Shown: in pieces, positions 15,909-25,053 of the stretch
Position numbering within the stretch: position 1 is the first letter of the stretch
Layout: each line of letters starts with the position of its first letter
Assembly: GCA_934667475.1 (NCBI GenBank)
Contig: CAKUMB010000014.1
Coordinates: 1 to 51,347 of the forward strand
DNA length: 51,347 nucleotides
From: an uncultured Muribaculaceae bacterium
GTDB lineage: Bacteria > Bacteroidota > Bacteroidia > Bacteroidales > Muribaculaceae
Direction: 5' to 3'
Program-made: the position numbers and the translations under genes
Notes under the pieces: model-generated
Told to the model about the DNA's origin: nothing
The model's database searches: none
What the model saw: only the letters and a program-made list of their open reading frames with translations

Positions 15909-17024
15909 TTACTTTGTCAGTGGCGGGGTGATGTGGCCGTCGGGGGTGATGCGGGGGCGGAATGGCGGGGCAATGTCGGCGGCGGTGAGGGCGGCTATCT
16001 CGCGAGCGGCGCGGTGCTGGGGGTCGAGGCGCGGCCCTGTGCCCCACCCTTGCACCATGGAGTGTATGCGTCCGTGCACCAGGCGGCCGGTGGCGCGGCT
16101 GATGGTGGCGGTGAGCAGCGGCGCCAGGCCGCACTTGCCGGCCACGCTGATGCCGCACGGGGTGCAGAAGTTGCCCAGGCTGTAGGCGATGAGGTGGCCG
16201 CGATACACTTCAACGGCGCGCACCACGTGCGGCCCGTGGCCATACACCACGTCGGCACCGCGGTCCACACACAGCCGCGCAAACAGCCTCACGTTGCCGC
16301 GGTTGTCGCCCAGGTAGCGCTCCACTCCGTGCGGCAGGCGGCGGTAGTCAAGACCTTCGCCGCCACCGTGAAAGCTCACTATCACCACATCGGCCTGCTG
16401 CCTCAACCGGCGCACTATGCGGCTCACGCGGGCCGTGTCGGAGGTGAGCAGCGTGCCCCAGTTGTGGCCGAAGGCGGCAAAGCCGTAGGTGACACCGCCT
16501 ATGTGCTTCACGGCCATCTCGTCGCAATCGGTGCCGGCGTGGCCAATGCCATGGGCGTCGAGCACGCGGCGCGTCGAGGCCACGCCTGGGGCAAGGAAGT
16601 CGAGCGCATGGTTGTTGGCCATGCTCATGAAGTCGTAGCCAGCCTCGGCCTCGAGGCGCGCCATGCGCGAGGGGGTGAGGAAATAGTAGCTGAACTTCGA
16701 CTTGGGCTTGGGCCGCGGCTTGAGGCCGTCGCCCAGCACCCCCTCCTGATTGCCGCACGCCACATCGGCCGCACGCAGCACCGGGGCAGCGTCGGCAAAC
16801 AGGCTTCGGCCACCATCGGGCGGCATCTTGCGTTCGGGATATTCAGTGCCCAGCATCACATCGCCAGTCATGGCAATGGTCACTGTGGTGTCGGGCGAGG
16901 CGGTGGTGACGGCGACCGCAGTGTCGCAAGTGGCGGCATCGGCAGCCGCAGTCCCGGCAGGCCGCGAGCAGGCGGCAATGCTCAGCGCTCCCAGCAGCAT
17001 GGCAAGCAGCGGAATGCGACTCAT
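15909..17024 (-). CDS. CapA family lipoprotein (PGA_cap metallophosphatase-like)
   Basis: The 371-residue protein has a lipoprotein signal (MSRIPLLAMLLGALSIAAC, Cys19). A calcineurin-like fold of the CapA/PgsA type follows: MTGDVMLG near residue 50, NQEGVL near 90, MANNHALDF near 130 and VVYGHGPHVVRAVEVYRG near 252, which hold the expected Asp, Asn and His residues. CapA proteins are tied to poly-gamma-glutamate capsule export, but many family members have other or unknown roles, and no capB or capC is seen nearby. The start codon overlaps the TraB stop (ATGA), so translation is coupled. The frame extends upstream inside traB, without support. Confidence 0.8.
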   Translation of the reverse strand: MSRIPLLAMLLGALSIAACSRPAGTAAADAATCDTAVAVTTASPDTTVTIAMTGDVMLGTEYPERKMPPDGGRSLFADAAPVLRAADVACGNQEGVLGDGLKPRPKPKSKFSYYFLTPSRMARLEAEAGYDFMSMANNHALDFLAPGVASTRRVLDAHGIGHAGTDCDEMAVKHIGGVTYGFAAFGHNWGTLLTSDTARVSRIVRRLRQQADVVIVSFHGGGEGLDYRRLPHGVERYLGDNRGNVRLFARLCVDRGADVVYGHGPHVVRAVEVYRGHLIAYSLGNFCTPCGISVAGKCGLAPLLTATISRATGRLVHGRIHSMVQGWGTGPRLDPQHRAAREIAALTAADIAPPFRPRITPDGHITPPLTK

Positions 17025-17941
17025 TGGCCCGAGTCGCTTTTGGCAGCGCTGGCAAACGGCGCCACGGTGAAGCCCTTGCCGCGCAGCAGGGCTATGAGCC
17101 CCTTGGCTCCAGGCAGATGGCCCGCGCCAACGCACACCAGCACCGGGCCGCGGGCCATGGCTGCGGGCAGCGTGGAGGCCCAACTCGCATTGCGGTCGTA
17201 GATGAGGCGCTGCGCCTCACGGCTGTCGCCAGCGAGTTCCTCGTCTTCAATAAGCCGCTGAAGGCGGTCGAGGTCTTGCCGCTCGTAGGCACTGCCGATT
17301 TCGGCCGACAGGGCGGCATAGGCGCTGTCGCGCTTGCACATTTCCAGCAGGTCGCTGGACTGGACGGTGAGCGGCGCGCCCAGCAGCAAGCCAATCTGGA
17401 AGTCAATGTCCTCAAGGCCGTGCACCGCCTTACCGGCCGCGCGGGCGCGGCGCTGCACCTCGGCGTCGATTTGCTGCGAAGGGTTCCAGTTGCCCATGTT
17501 GGCGGCATCGCGCAGCACCTGCATCTGCGTGGCTATGGCCGCGGGCTTAAGCGCGTCGAGCTGCTTAAGGCTGAGACCCGTGGGACCGAAATATTTGTTG
17601 AACGTGCGCTCAACCACGGCATATCCGTCGGCCGACAGCAGGTGGCTTAGGGCGCTGTCGGGCGGAGCCATCATTGCCATGGCCATGCGCTGCATCACCT
17701 GTGGGCTGGCCATGCTGTCGCAGTCCACCTCGCCCCACACGGCGCCGCTTGCAGCCAAGGCATCGGCAAAGCCGCTGATGGAGTCGAGCATTGATGGCAG
17801 AGCCAGATGGTGGGTGCCCATTATGTAGGATGGCCGCTCAAGCCCATTGCCGCTCACGCGCCACAGCAGTTGGGCGCGTGCGGGCAGGCCCAGCAGCACA
17901 ATGGCCGCTACTATGGCGGCGAAAAGTGTGTGTTGTCGCAT
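17021..17941 (-). CDS. TraB/GumN family protein
   Basis: The 306-residue secreted protein has a signal peptide to about residue 24 (GLPARAQ). It has the two family motifs that face each other in the TIKI/GumN fold: MGTHHLALPS near 40 and VCVGAGHLPGAKGLIALLRGKGF near 270. Relatives include metal-dependent proteases of eukaryotic TIKI type; for bacterial members the substrate is mostly unknown. ATG 17941 is chosen because it gives a clean signal peptide. The upstream extension to 18103 is Cys/Phe-rich and unlikely. It is translationally coupled to the CapA-like gene, so the two proteins probably act together in the envelope. A -7 box (TACATTTG, 17981-17974) precedes it, with no clear -33 element. 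Confidence 0.8.
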   Translation of the reverse strand: MRQHTLFAAIVAAIVLLGLPARAQLLWRVSGNGLERPSYIMGTHHLALPSMLDSISGFADALAASGAVWGEVDCDSMASPQVMQRMAMAMMAPPDSALSHLLSADGYAVVERTFNKYFGPTGLSLKQLDALKPAAIATQMQVLRDAANMGNWNPSQQIDAEVQRRARAAGKAVHGLEDIDFQIGLLLGAPLTVQSSDLLEMCKRDSAYAALSAEIGSAYERQDLDRLQRLIEDEELAGDSREAQRLIYDRNASWASTLPAAMARGPVLVCVGAGHLPGAKGLIALLRGKGFTVAPFASAAKSDSGQ

Positions 17942-18048
17942 AAAAATCAGCGTTAGTTTGTTAAAGTTTCGCCCAAATGTAATAAAAAAAGATGACGCAG
18001 ACCGCCTAGTGCAGCAATTAAAGCAGAAAAAATACCCATTATTGGCGA

Positions 18049-18079
18049 TTGCGGGGGTGGCAAGGCGGCAGTAACTTTG
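18049..18079 (+). promoter_or_regulatory. Strong promoter of a candidate small RNA
   Basis: TTG (18049-18051), 20 bases, TAACTTTG (18072-18079): a full match to consensus. The first ATG after it (18097) opens only a 4-codon frame, so the promoter serves either a small RNA or a dead gene. Confidence 0.7.
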
Positions 18080-18085
18080 CAATCG

Positions 18086-18263
18086 TAAAAAGGACAATGA
18101 CACTACAGTAGTTTTAGAGACAACTGCTTCTATGCAAGATAAAAGTGAATTAGTTATTAGTTGACATTATTACGTAGCCACATTTCTAAGTTAATAGTAA
18201 GTAATCGAAAAAATCGCTGCCGGACTCCCCGATGTGAATCGCAGTCACCCGGCAGCTTTTTTT
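18086..18263 (+). ncRNA. Candidate small RNA of about 178 nt
   Basis: This stretch lies between a consensus promoter and a strong terminator (stem 18216-18223 with 18249-18256, then seven T) and contains no credible ORF. I do not recognise an Rfam family. It could instead be the untranslated 5' end of the decayed T9SS gene at 18413-18706, but then the terminator would cut it off. Confidence 0.45.
18216..18263 (+). terminator. Intrinsic terminator of the candidate small RNA
   Basis: gctgccgg pairs with ccggcagc across a 25-base loop, followed by seven T (18257-18263). Confidence 0.8.
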
Positions 18264-18412
18264 ATTGTCATAATGAAGCCACTGAAGCGCTTAATGTGGT
18301 TAATTCAGCTACATTCAACCTTTTTTTAGCTTTCATTGGGGGCATTGGCCTTGTGCAGGGCGAGGCTTCATCTTTTTCTGAAAAATACAATCATGAAATA
18401 AATGGCTCCACT

Positions 18413-18706
18413 GTGTTTGCCCCGGCGGCCTCATTCATAAGTTTGCCAGGATTGGACTTCTACGGCCTCTACTGGCCTCAATTCCGCAGAATGAAGGAAG
18501 ACGGCAAGACGGTGTATAAGGGCGCATATGACAATGGCGGCTTCCCCGACATCGACACCGAAGCCACTGGCATAAGCGAGGTGGGCGCCGACAGCCAGAG
18601 GGCCGGCGGCGACTACTGCAACCTGATGGGGCAAAAGGTGGATTCGACCAACATGGCCCCGGGCATTTACATTCACGGCGGCAAAAAGGTGATTATTAGC
18701 CGCTGA
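18413..18706 (+). pseudogene. C-terminal remnant of a T9SS-type secreted protein
   Basis: The open frame runs from 18161, but only its last part looks like protein. Its end (GISEVGADS..., CNLMGQKVDSTNMAPGIYIHGGKKVIISR) is a classic Bacteroidetes sorting tail of the kind 'G-I-x-x-V, Y-N-L-x-G-Q-x-V, P-G-I-Y-I'. No signal peptide or upstream catalytic domain is present, and the terminator at 18263 lies within the frame. The body of the gene has therefore been lost. Confidence 0.65.
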
Positions 18707-18871
18707 CCCGAGCAACTGCGGCACAAAAGGCTTGGAGGGAAATGGCGCGCGCATGGGCGTTGCGGATTTCCCGCCATTTTTGCCCGCGCGCAAATTGGTG
18801 AAAAATCGGGTAATTTGGGCCAAGGGAGGTGAAATTGGCGGCGCGGTGTGGCGGTATTGAGAAATAATTGC

Positions 18872-18879
18872 TATTTTTG
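18872..18879 (+). promoter_or_regulatory. -7 box of pyrG
   Basis: TATTTTTG matches TAnnTTTG 29 bases before the start codon. The nearest TTG (18857-18859) is 12 bases upstream, closer than usual. Confidence 0.45.
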
Positions 18880-18908
18880 CAAATTGTAATTATCAAATAA
18901 ATTAGGCA

Positions 18909-20522
18909 GTGGATACACGATACATTTTTGTGACAGGCGGTGTGGTTTCCTCTCTTGGTAAGGGAATCATCTCATCGTCGATAGCCCGTCTTTTATTGTC
19001 ACGCGGCTTTAACGTAACGATTCAGAAGTTTGACCCCTACATCAACATCGATCCGGGCACACTCAACCCCTATGAGCACGGTGAGTGCTATGTGACGGTC
19101 GACGGCCACGAGGCCGACCTCGACCTGGGCCACTATGAGCGCTTCACCAACATCAAGACCACACGCGCCAACAACATCACCACCGGCCGTGTGTATCAGA
19201 GCGTGATCGACAAGGAGCGCCGCGGCGACTACCTGGGCAAGACGGTGCAAATCATCCCCCACATCACCGACGAGATTAAGCGCGACGTGAAGCTGCTGGG
19301 CAACACCGGCAAATATGACTTCGTGATTACCGAGATAGGCGGCACGGTGGGCGACATTGAGTCGCTGCCCTTCCTTGAGGCCGTGCGCCAGCTGCGCTGG
19401 GAGCTGGGCAACAAGTGCGTGTGCGTGCACCTGACCTATGTGCCCTACATCCGCGCGGCCAAGGAGCTGAAGACCAAGCCCACGCAGCACTCGGTGAAGC
19501 AGCTGCAGCAGGTGGGCATACAGCCCGACATACTGGTGCTGCGCACCGAAAAGGAGATTCCGCTGGCCATGCGCCGCAAGGTGGCCCAATTCTGCAACGT
19601 GGACGTGGACGCCGTGACGCAGAGCGTGGACCTGCCCACCATCTACGAGGTGCCTCTGATGATGCACCAGCAGAAGCTGGACAACATAATTCTGGACAAG
19701 ACGGGCACCCCCTACAGCGGCGAGCCCGACCTGACAAAGTGGAACCAATTCCTGGACCACATGCGCGCCGCCAAGGGCACGGTGAAGATTGGCCTGGTGG
19801 GCAAATATGTGTCGCTGCAAGACGCATACAAGAGCATCGACGAGAGCCTGCTGCAGGCCTGCACCTATCACGAGCAGAAGCTCGACCTGGTGTATGTGAA
19901 CAGCGAGAAGCTGACCGACGCCAACGTGGAGGAGCAGCTGAAGGACATGGACGGCGTGATAGTGGCCCCCGGATTTGGCCAGCGCGGCACCGAAGGCAAG
20001 TTTGTGGCGCTGAAGTGGTGCCGCGAGCACGACATGCCCACCTTTGGCATTTGCCTGGGCATGCAGTGCATGGTGATTGAGTATGCGCGCGACGTGCTGG
20101 GCATGGCCGAGGCCAACAGCACCGAAATGGACCCCAAGACGCCCTACAACGTGATTGACCTGATGGAGGAGCAGAAGAGCATCACCAACATGGGCGGCAC
20201 CATGCGCCTTGGCGCATATGCCTGCCACCTGAAGGAGGGCTCGACCGTGGCCAAGGCCTACGGCAAGCTCGACATTGAGGAGCGCCACCGCCACCGCTTT
20301 GAGTTCAACGACGAGTTCCGCAAGCAGTTTGAGGACAGCGGCATGAAGTGCGTGGGCGAGAACCCCGAGACCCACCTGGTGGAAGTGGTGGAAGTTGAGG
20401 GCAAAAAGTGGTATGTGGGCACACAGTATCACCCCGAGTACAGCAGCACTGTGCTCAACCCCCACCCGCTGTTTATGAGCTTTATAGGCGCAGCCATCGC
20501 CAACCGCGACAGCCGCAAGTGA
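18909..20522 (+). CDS. pyrG: CTP synthase
   Basis: The 537-residue enzyme makes CTP from UTP, ATP and glutamine. The N-terminal synthetase domain has the P-loop region FVTGGVVSSLGKG (residues 7-19) and the conserved ITEIGGTVGDIES segment. The C-terminal class I amidotransferase has the nucleophile Cys in FGICLGMQ near 381 and the His-Glu pair in QYHPEYSS near 510. Length is normal. The start is GTG at 18909 (read as Met before DTRYIFVTGG); no ATG fits the family's N-terminus. yidC follows 76 bases downstream on the same strand and may be cotranscribed. Confidence 0.97.
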   Translation: MDTRYIFVTGGVVSSLGKGIISSSIARLLLSRGFNVTIQKFDPYINIDPGTLNPYEHGECYVTVDGHEADLDLGHYERFTNIKTTRANNITTGRVYQSVIDKERRGDYLGKTVQIIPHITDEIKRDVKLLGNTGKYDFVITEIGGTVGDIESLPFLEAVRQLRWELGNKCVCVHLTYVPYIRAAKELKTKPTQHSVKQLQQVGIQPDILVLRTEKEIPLAMRRKVAQFCNVDVDAVTQSVDLPTIYEVPLMMHQQKLDNIILDKTGTPYSGEPDLTKWNQFLDHMRAAKGTVKIGLVGKYVSLQDAYKSIDESLLQACTYHEQKLDLVYVNSEKLTDANVEEQLKDMDGVIVAPGFGQRGTEGKFVALKWCREHDMPTFGICLGMQCMVIEYARDVLGMAEANSTEMDPKTPYNVIDLMEEQKSITNMGGTMRLGAYACHLKEGSTVAKAYGKLDIEERHRHRFEFNDEFRKQFEDSGMKCVGENPETHLVEVVEVEGKKWYVGTQYHPEYSSTVLNPHPLFMSFIGAAIANRDSRK

Positions 20523-20598
20523 CGGCACCGAGCTCAAATTGGAAGGCACTTATTTATTTAACTACAACAGATAAAACTCAAAACACACTCACAAAAGA

Positions 20599-22683
20599 AT
20601 GGACAAGAACACTGTGATAGGCTTGATTCTGATGTGCGCGGTGATATTCGGCTTCATGTATTTGAACGAGCCCAGCCAGGCTGAGCTGGCCGAGCAGCGC
20701 CGTCAGGACTCCATAGCCAAGGTCGAGCAGGCCGAGCGGCAGCAACGCGCCGCCTCGGCATCGGCCACCGACACCCTCAGCTCCGACGACTTGGCGCAGC
20801 TGAAGGAAGCCATGCGCAAGCTTGGCTCCATCGACAACGGCGGTGTGAAGCTGAGTCTTGGCCAGGGCGACATGGTGCAGGGCACCGTGGCCGCCGGCGA
20901 CAAGACCATTGACTTCAACGAGCTGCTGGGCACCAAGGCCACCGACGCCAAGGCCCACAACCTGGCAGTGGCCGCCGTGAAGGCCGAGATTGACAAGTTT
21001 GCCAAAAACGGCTCGTTTGCCTCGTGCCTCACGGGCACCGAGCAGATAGTGAAGCTGAAAAACGACGTGCTCGAGATTGAGCTGTCGACCAAGGGAGGTG
21101 TGGTGTCGCGAGCCACTCTGCTCGACTACAAGGCCTACAACGCCCCCCACGTGGAGGTGTTCACCCCGGGCGACAACACCTACAGCTTCATACTCAACGG
21201 CAACTCGCAACGCTTCGACACCCGCAACTTCTACTTCACTCCGCGCCAGCTCAACGACAGCACGGTGGAGATGGACCTGAACCTGGCGGGCGGAGCCGTG
21301 TGGGGCCTGCGCTACACGCTGCTCAAGGGCAGCTACATGGTGCGCATGGAGGTGGTGCAGCGCGGCATGGCGCAGGTGATACCCACCAACATCCCCAACA
21401 TGGACCTGGCATGGCACCAGAAAATGGGCCGCCACGAAGAGGGCAAAATGTTTGAGGAGCGCAACAGCGGCATCTACTTCAAATATGCCGGCCAGGACGG
21501 CTCGGTGGAAAACCTGAAGGAGAGCGGCGACGACGAGAAGACGACGCAAGACCAGCTGAAGTGGATTTCGACCAAAAACCAGTTTTTCTCGGCTGTGCTG
21601 ATTGCCGACCACAACTTCACCGGCGCCAAGCTCGAGAGCCACGAGATAAAGAAGGACTCGCCCGACTACGACCGCTACCTGAAGGAGATGGACATCACCA
21701 CCTCGGTGCAGTACAGCTCGAGCAATCCAAATCCGGCATCGTTCTACTTCTACTTCGGCCCCAACAAATACCAGTTGCTGTCGGACTATGACAAGTATTC
21801 GCCAAGCGAGGACCTCAAGCTCACCAGCCTGATTCCGCTGGGCTGGAAGTGGCTGCGCTGGATCAACACGGGCATCATCATTCCCGTGTTCAACTGGCTG
21901 GGCAAGTACATCAGCAACTACGGCATCATCATACTCATACTCACACTGCTGCTCAAGCTTGTGTTGTCACCGCTCACCTACAAGAGCTACATTTCGCAAG
22001 CCAAGATGCGCGTGCTAGCACCCGACATCAAGGCCATCAACGACAAATATCCGGGCCAGGACAACGCCATGAAGCGCCAGCAGAAGACGATGGAACTCTA
22101 CAGCCAGGCCGGAGCCAGCCCATTTGGCGGCTGCCTGCCCATGCTGCTGCAGATGCCAATTCTCATTGCCATGTTCTGGTTCTTCCCGTCGTGCATCGAG
22201 CTGCGCGGTGAGTCGTTCCTGTGGGCCAAAGACCTCTCGGCTCCCGACGCCATTTGGTCGTGGACCACACAGATTCCGTTCATCACCAGCTACTTTGGCA
22301 ACCACATCAGCCTGTTCTGCATGCTCATGACGGTCACCAACATCGCCTACACCTACCTCACCATGCAGTCGCAGCAGCAGTCGCAGCAAATGCCCGGCAT
22401 GAAGTGGATGATGTATTTGATGCCGCTCATGTTCCTGGTGTTCTTCAACAACTACGCTTCGGGTCTGAGCTACTACTACTTCATTTCGCTGCTCATCACC
22501 ATAGCGCAGACCTACAGCAGCCGTCTGCTCGTGAGTGAGGAGAAGGTGCGCGCCAAGATGGCAGAAAACGCCAAGAAGCCCAAAAAGAAGAGCGGATTCA
22601 TGGCACGCCTCGAAGAGGCACAGCGCCAGCAGCAGGCAGCCCTGCGCGAGCAGGAGAAGCGCAACAAGAAAAAGCGCAAATAG
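20599..22683 (+). CDS. yidC: Membrane protein insertase YidC
   Basis: The 694-residue protein inserts and folds inner-membrane proteins, alone or with SecYEG. It has an N-terminal membrane segment (GLILMCAVIFGFMYL, residues 8-22). A large periplasmic beta-sandwich domain follows (about 90-400), and then the conserved insertase core from about residue 430: ISNYGIIILILTLLLKLVLSPLTYKSY, GGCLPMLLQMPILIAMFWFFPS and MPGMKWMMYLMPLMFLVFFNNY. The C-terminus is a basic, Gln/Lys/Arg-rich tail of about 45 residues, common in Bacteroidetes YidC and able to contact ribosomes. A strong terminator follows at 22743-22781. Confidence 0.96.
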   Translation: MDKNTVIGLILMCAVIFGFMYLNEPSQAELAEQRRQDSIAKVEQAERQQRAASASATDTLSSDDLAQLKEAMRKLGSIDNGGVKLSLGQGDMVQGTVAAGDKTIDFNELLGTKATDAKAHNLAVAAVKAEIDKFAKNGSFASCLTGTEQIVKLKNDVLEIELSTKGGVVSRATLLDYKAYNAPHVEVFTPGDNTYSFILNGNSQRFDTRNFYFTPRQLNDSTVEMDLNLAGGAVWGLRYTLLKGSYMVRMEVVQRGMAQVIPTNIPNMDLAWHQKMGRHEEGKMFEERNSGIYFKYAGQDGSVENLKESGDDEKTTQDQLKWISTKNQFFSAVLIADHNFTGAKLESHEIKKDSPDYDRYLKEMDITTSVQYSSSNPNPASFYFYFGPNKYQLLSDYDKYSPSEDLKLTSLIPLGWKWLRWINTGIIIPVFNWLGKYISNYGIIILILTLLLKLVLSPLTYKSYISQAKMRVLAPDIKAINDKYPGQDNAMKRQQKTMELYSQAGASPFGGCLPMLLQMPILIAMFWFFPSCIELRGESFLWAKDLSAPDAIWSWTTQIPFITSYFGNHISLFCMLMTVTNIAYTYLTMQSQQQSQQMPGMKWMMYLMPLMFLVFFNNYASGLSYYYFISLLITIAQTYSSRLLVSEEKVRAKMAENAKKPKKKSGFMARLEEAQRQQQAALREQEKRNKKKRK

Positions 22684-22742
22684 CACACCAATGCAGCTGA
22701 TGCAAACTGCAGCATAAATTCACAACTGAACTCTCAACACAT

Positions 22743-22781
22743 GGCCCGGTGCCAGGCAACCCCTGGCGCCGGGCCTTTTTT
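22743..22781 (+). terminator. Intrinsic terminator of yidC
   Basis: ggcccggtgccagg pairs with cctggcgccgggcc (one G-T pair) across a 5-base loop, followed by six T. Confidence 0.88.
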
Positions 22782-22882
22782 GCGCCTGAATTCCGCACCA
22801 TTCACCACGCGCTTGAAACGCAGGCATGGCGGCGGTATGCAATTTTGCTGTGGCGAAATGTGTCGCAAAACGAAAATTTGAT

Positions 22883-22890
22883 TAATTTTG
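22883..22890 (+). promoter_or_regulatory. -7 box of the next secreted-protein gene
   Basis: TAATTTTG matches the -7 consensus 69 bases before the ATG. No well-spaced TTG is found. Confidence 0.4.
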
Positions 22891-22959
22891 CATTGATTTA
22901 GCGTAGGAATCAAACCAAAACTCAATCTATAAGAATAATAGTATAATCAACCCACACGC

Positions 22960-24804
22960 ATGAACAGAAAAATTCTACCCACTGTAGCGGCTGCCGCATG
23001 CAGCCTCGCAGCACTGAGCAGCGTGGCGCAGGGCAGCGCACTCATCCCACCCTACACGCTCAACCTAACAGATGAGAATGAACGCAACCAGTACACAATA
23101 ATCGACGCCAATGGCGACGGTTACACATGGAGCGGCTCGAAATATTATTTCCGCTGCAAGACCAACGGCGACAACAAGGCCGACGACTGGCTGATTTCGC
23201 CGGCTATTGAGCTGACCGAGGGCAGCACCTACACAATCACATACATTGGCCACAACAAGCAAAGCGACAAGCCCGAGCAAGTGTCGATAATGGCCGGCAC
23301 CGCGCCCACCGCCAAGGCAATGACCCTGACAGTGATGCCCAGCGTGACGCTGACCAAGGTGCAAAAAGAGACCAACACAGCCACATTTGTGGCCCCAACC
23401 TCAGGCACATATTATTTCGGCTTCCACTGCACATCAAACGCAGGCATGTATTACGCCTACGTCGACGGATGGAGCATTGGAGCAGCCATTGGCAAAGACA
23501 GCCCCGACTCGGTGAAATCGCTCAATGTGACTGCAGGAGCCAAGGGCGCGCTCACTGCGCAAGTGAGCTTCACCACCCCCTCGACCACAGTGGGCGGCAC
23601 AGCCATAACATCGCTCAAGAGCGCCACACTGATTAACATGAACACCGGCCGCACCGTTGCCCAAATCGAGAATCCGGCTGTAGGGGCCGCAATAAGCGCC
23701 ACCGACAATGAGCCGCGCAACGGATTCAACCGCTACCGGGTGTTTGTGTCCAGCGACAACGGCGACGGCGTGAGCCGCGACGCGCAGGCCTACGTGGGCA
23801 TCGATGTGCCCAAGGCCGTGGGCCGCGGCAACTGGACGCAGCAGGGCAGCAATGTGGTGCTCACCTGGCCGGCTGTGGCCGAGGTGGGCGTCAACGGCGG
23901 CTATGTGGACCCCAGCAAAGTGACCTACACCGTGACCATGCTGCAACCCAACTACACCGAGCTTGCAAGCAAGGTGTCGGGCACCACCTACACCGATGCG
24001 TCACTGGCGGGTCTCACCACCGGACAGGTGTTTGCAAGCTACGCCATCACCCCACAAAGCGCGGCCGGCGAAGGACAGGGCTCACCCACGTTCAGCGGCC
24101 CGTTTGGCACACCATTCAACGTCCCGGCCACCGAGTCGTTTGCCAACTGCAAGTTGGCCTACAGCCCATGGTTTATAATCGACCACAGCGGCAGCGACGA
24201 CTCGTCGTGGGACATTGTGGCCACCACAAACTATCCCAGCCGCACGCCACAAGACGCCGATGGCGGCTTTGCCGTGATGAAAACCGGCGACGACGGCAGC
24301 CACACGCTGGCCTCGCCCATGTTCAAACTGGGCAAGGGCAGCACAGTAAAGTTTTGGCTGAGCAATCCCGACCGCTACAACTCACTGTCGCTGATGGTGT
24401 CGGACGACCAGTGCCACACATGGACTAAGCTAAAGGCACTGCCCGTGACCAAAGCCGACTGGGAAGAGCAGAGCTGCGACCTATCGGCCTACGACGGCAA
24501 AACGGTGTGCATCGGCTTCCGCGGTGAAGTGGAGTCGTACAACAAGCAGATATGCATCGACAACATAAGATTCACATCGAGCGAGTCGGGAGTGGAGCAA
24601 GTGGGCGCCACCTCGCCGCTGGTTGCAGTCAACGGCAGCGAGCTGGTGGTGGCCGCCAGCGGACAACCCGTGCTGGTGTGCGACGCCTCGGGCCGTGTGG
24701 TGCTGAGCCGCACCTGCCTAAACGGCACACTCAAGCAAGACCTGCAGCCAGGCATATATGTGGTGCGCGTGGGCGCCACCAGCCACAAAGTGGTGGCAAA
24801 GTAA
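22960..24804 (+). CDS. Secreted multidomain protein (choice-of-anchor J-like, FN3-like) with T9SS tail
   Basis: The 614-residue protein has a signal peptide to about residue 26. Two beta-sandwich 'cleaved adhesin/choice-of-anchor J' type domains follow. The first (about 35-170) has DDWLISPAIELTEGSTYTITY; the second (about 385-540) has SWDIVATTN, TLASPMFKL and QICIDNIRF. Fibronectin type III-like repeats lie between them (about 185-375). The last 60 residues are a T9SS type A-like tail (VLVCDASGRVVL, QPGIYVVRVG, ending KVVAK). No catalytic motif is seen, so a carbohydrate- or protein-binding surface role is the best inference. It lies alone between yidC and the next T9SS cargo gene. Confidence 0.75.
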   Translation: MNRKILPTVAAAACSLAALSSVAQGSALIPPYTLNLTDENERNQYTIIDANGDGYTWSGSKYYFRCKTNGDNKADDWLISPAIELTEGSTYTITYIGHNKQSDKPEQVSIMAGTAPTAKAMTLTVMPSVTLTKVQKETNTATFVAPTSGTYYFGFHCTSNAGMYYAYVDGWSIGAAIGKDSPDSVKSLNVTAGAKGALTAQVSFTTPSTTVGGTAITSLKSATLINMNTGRTVAQIENPAVGAAISATDNEPRNGFNRYRVFVSSDNGDGVSRDAQAYVGIDVPKAVGRGNWTQQGSNVVLTWPAVAEVGVNGGYVDPSKVTYTVTMLQPNYTELASKVSGTTYTDASLAGLTTGQVFASYAITPQSAAGEGQGSPTFSGPFGTPFNVPATESFANCKLAYSPWFIIDHSGSDDSSWDIVATTNYPSRTPQDADGGFAVMKTGDDGSHTLASPMFKLGKGSTVKFWLSNPDRYNSLSLMVSDDQCHTWTKLKALPVTKADWEEQSCDLSAYDGKTVCIGFRGEVESYNKQICIDNIRFTSSESGVEQVGATSPLVAVNGSELVVAASGQPVLVCDASGRVVLSRTCLNGTLKQDLQPGIYVVRVGATSHKVVAK

Positions 24805-24831
24805 GAGCAACGCCACCCCACATTTCACACA

Positions 24832-24882
24832 CAGCAACACAGCCACACGGCAGCACAAGCAAGCCATGTGGCTGTGTTGCTG
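24832..24882 (+). terminator. 16-bp inverted repeat after the secreted-protein gene
   Basis: cagcaacacagccaca (24832-24847) and its exact complement (24867-24882) form a stem with a 19-base loop, 28 bases after the stop codon. No T-run follows. Confidence 0.6.
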
Positions 24883-24941
24883 CATTATGTGCAAATTTGT
24901 AGATTGTCTGAGATAATGTTGGTCTTTTACCCACGAAAGTG

Positions 24942-24971
24942 TTGAATATATGTGACAAATGCCTAACTTTG
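24942..24971 (+). promoter_or_regulatory. Promoter of the 25054 gene
   Basis: TTG (24942-24944), 19 bases, TAACTTTG (24964-24971). Transcription start near 24978 leaves a leader of about 75 bases. Confidence 0.75.
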
Positions 24972-25053
24972 TGCCCTCAATTTATTTTTAGAGTATAGCC
25001 ACATATATATTTCACGGTAAAAAAACAACTATTTAAATTAAATCACATCGATT

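Noticed and set aside
18161..18412. N-terminal part of the frame that ends in the T9SS tail
   Set aside because: It contains a strong intrinsic terminator (18216-18263) and has no signal peptide or domain. Only the C-terminal part is credible.
18999..20549. A 516-codon minus-strand frame opposite pyrG
   Set aside because: It lies wholly opposite a clear CTP synthase gene, and its composition (His/Val/Leu-rich) is that of an antisense shadow.
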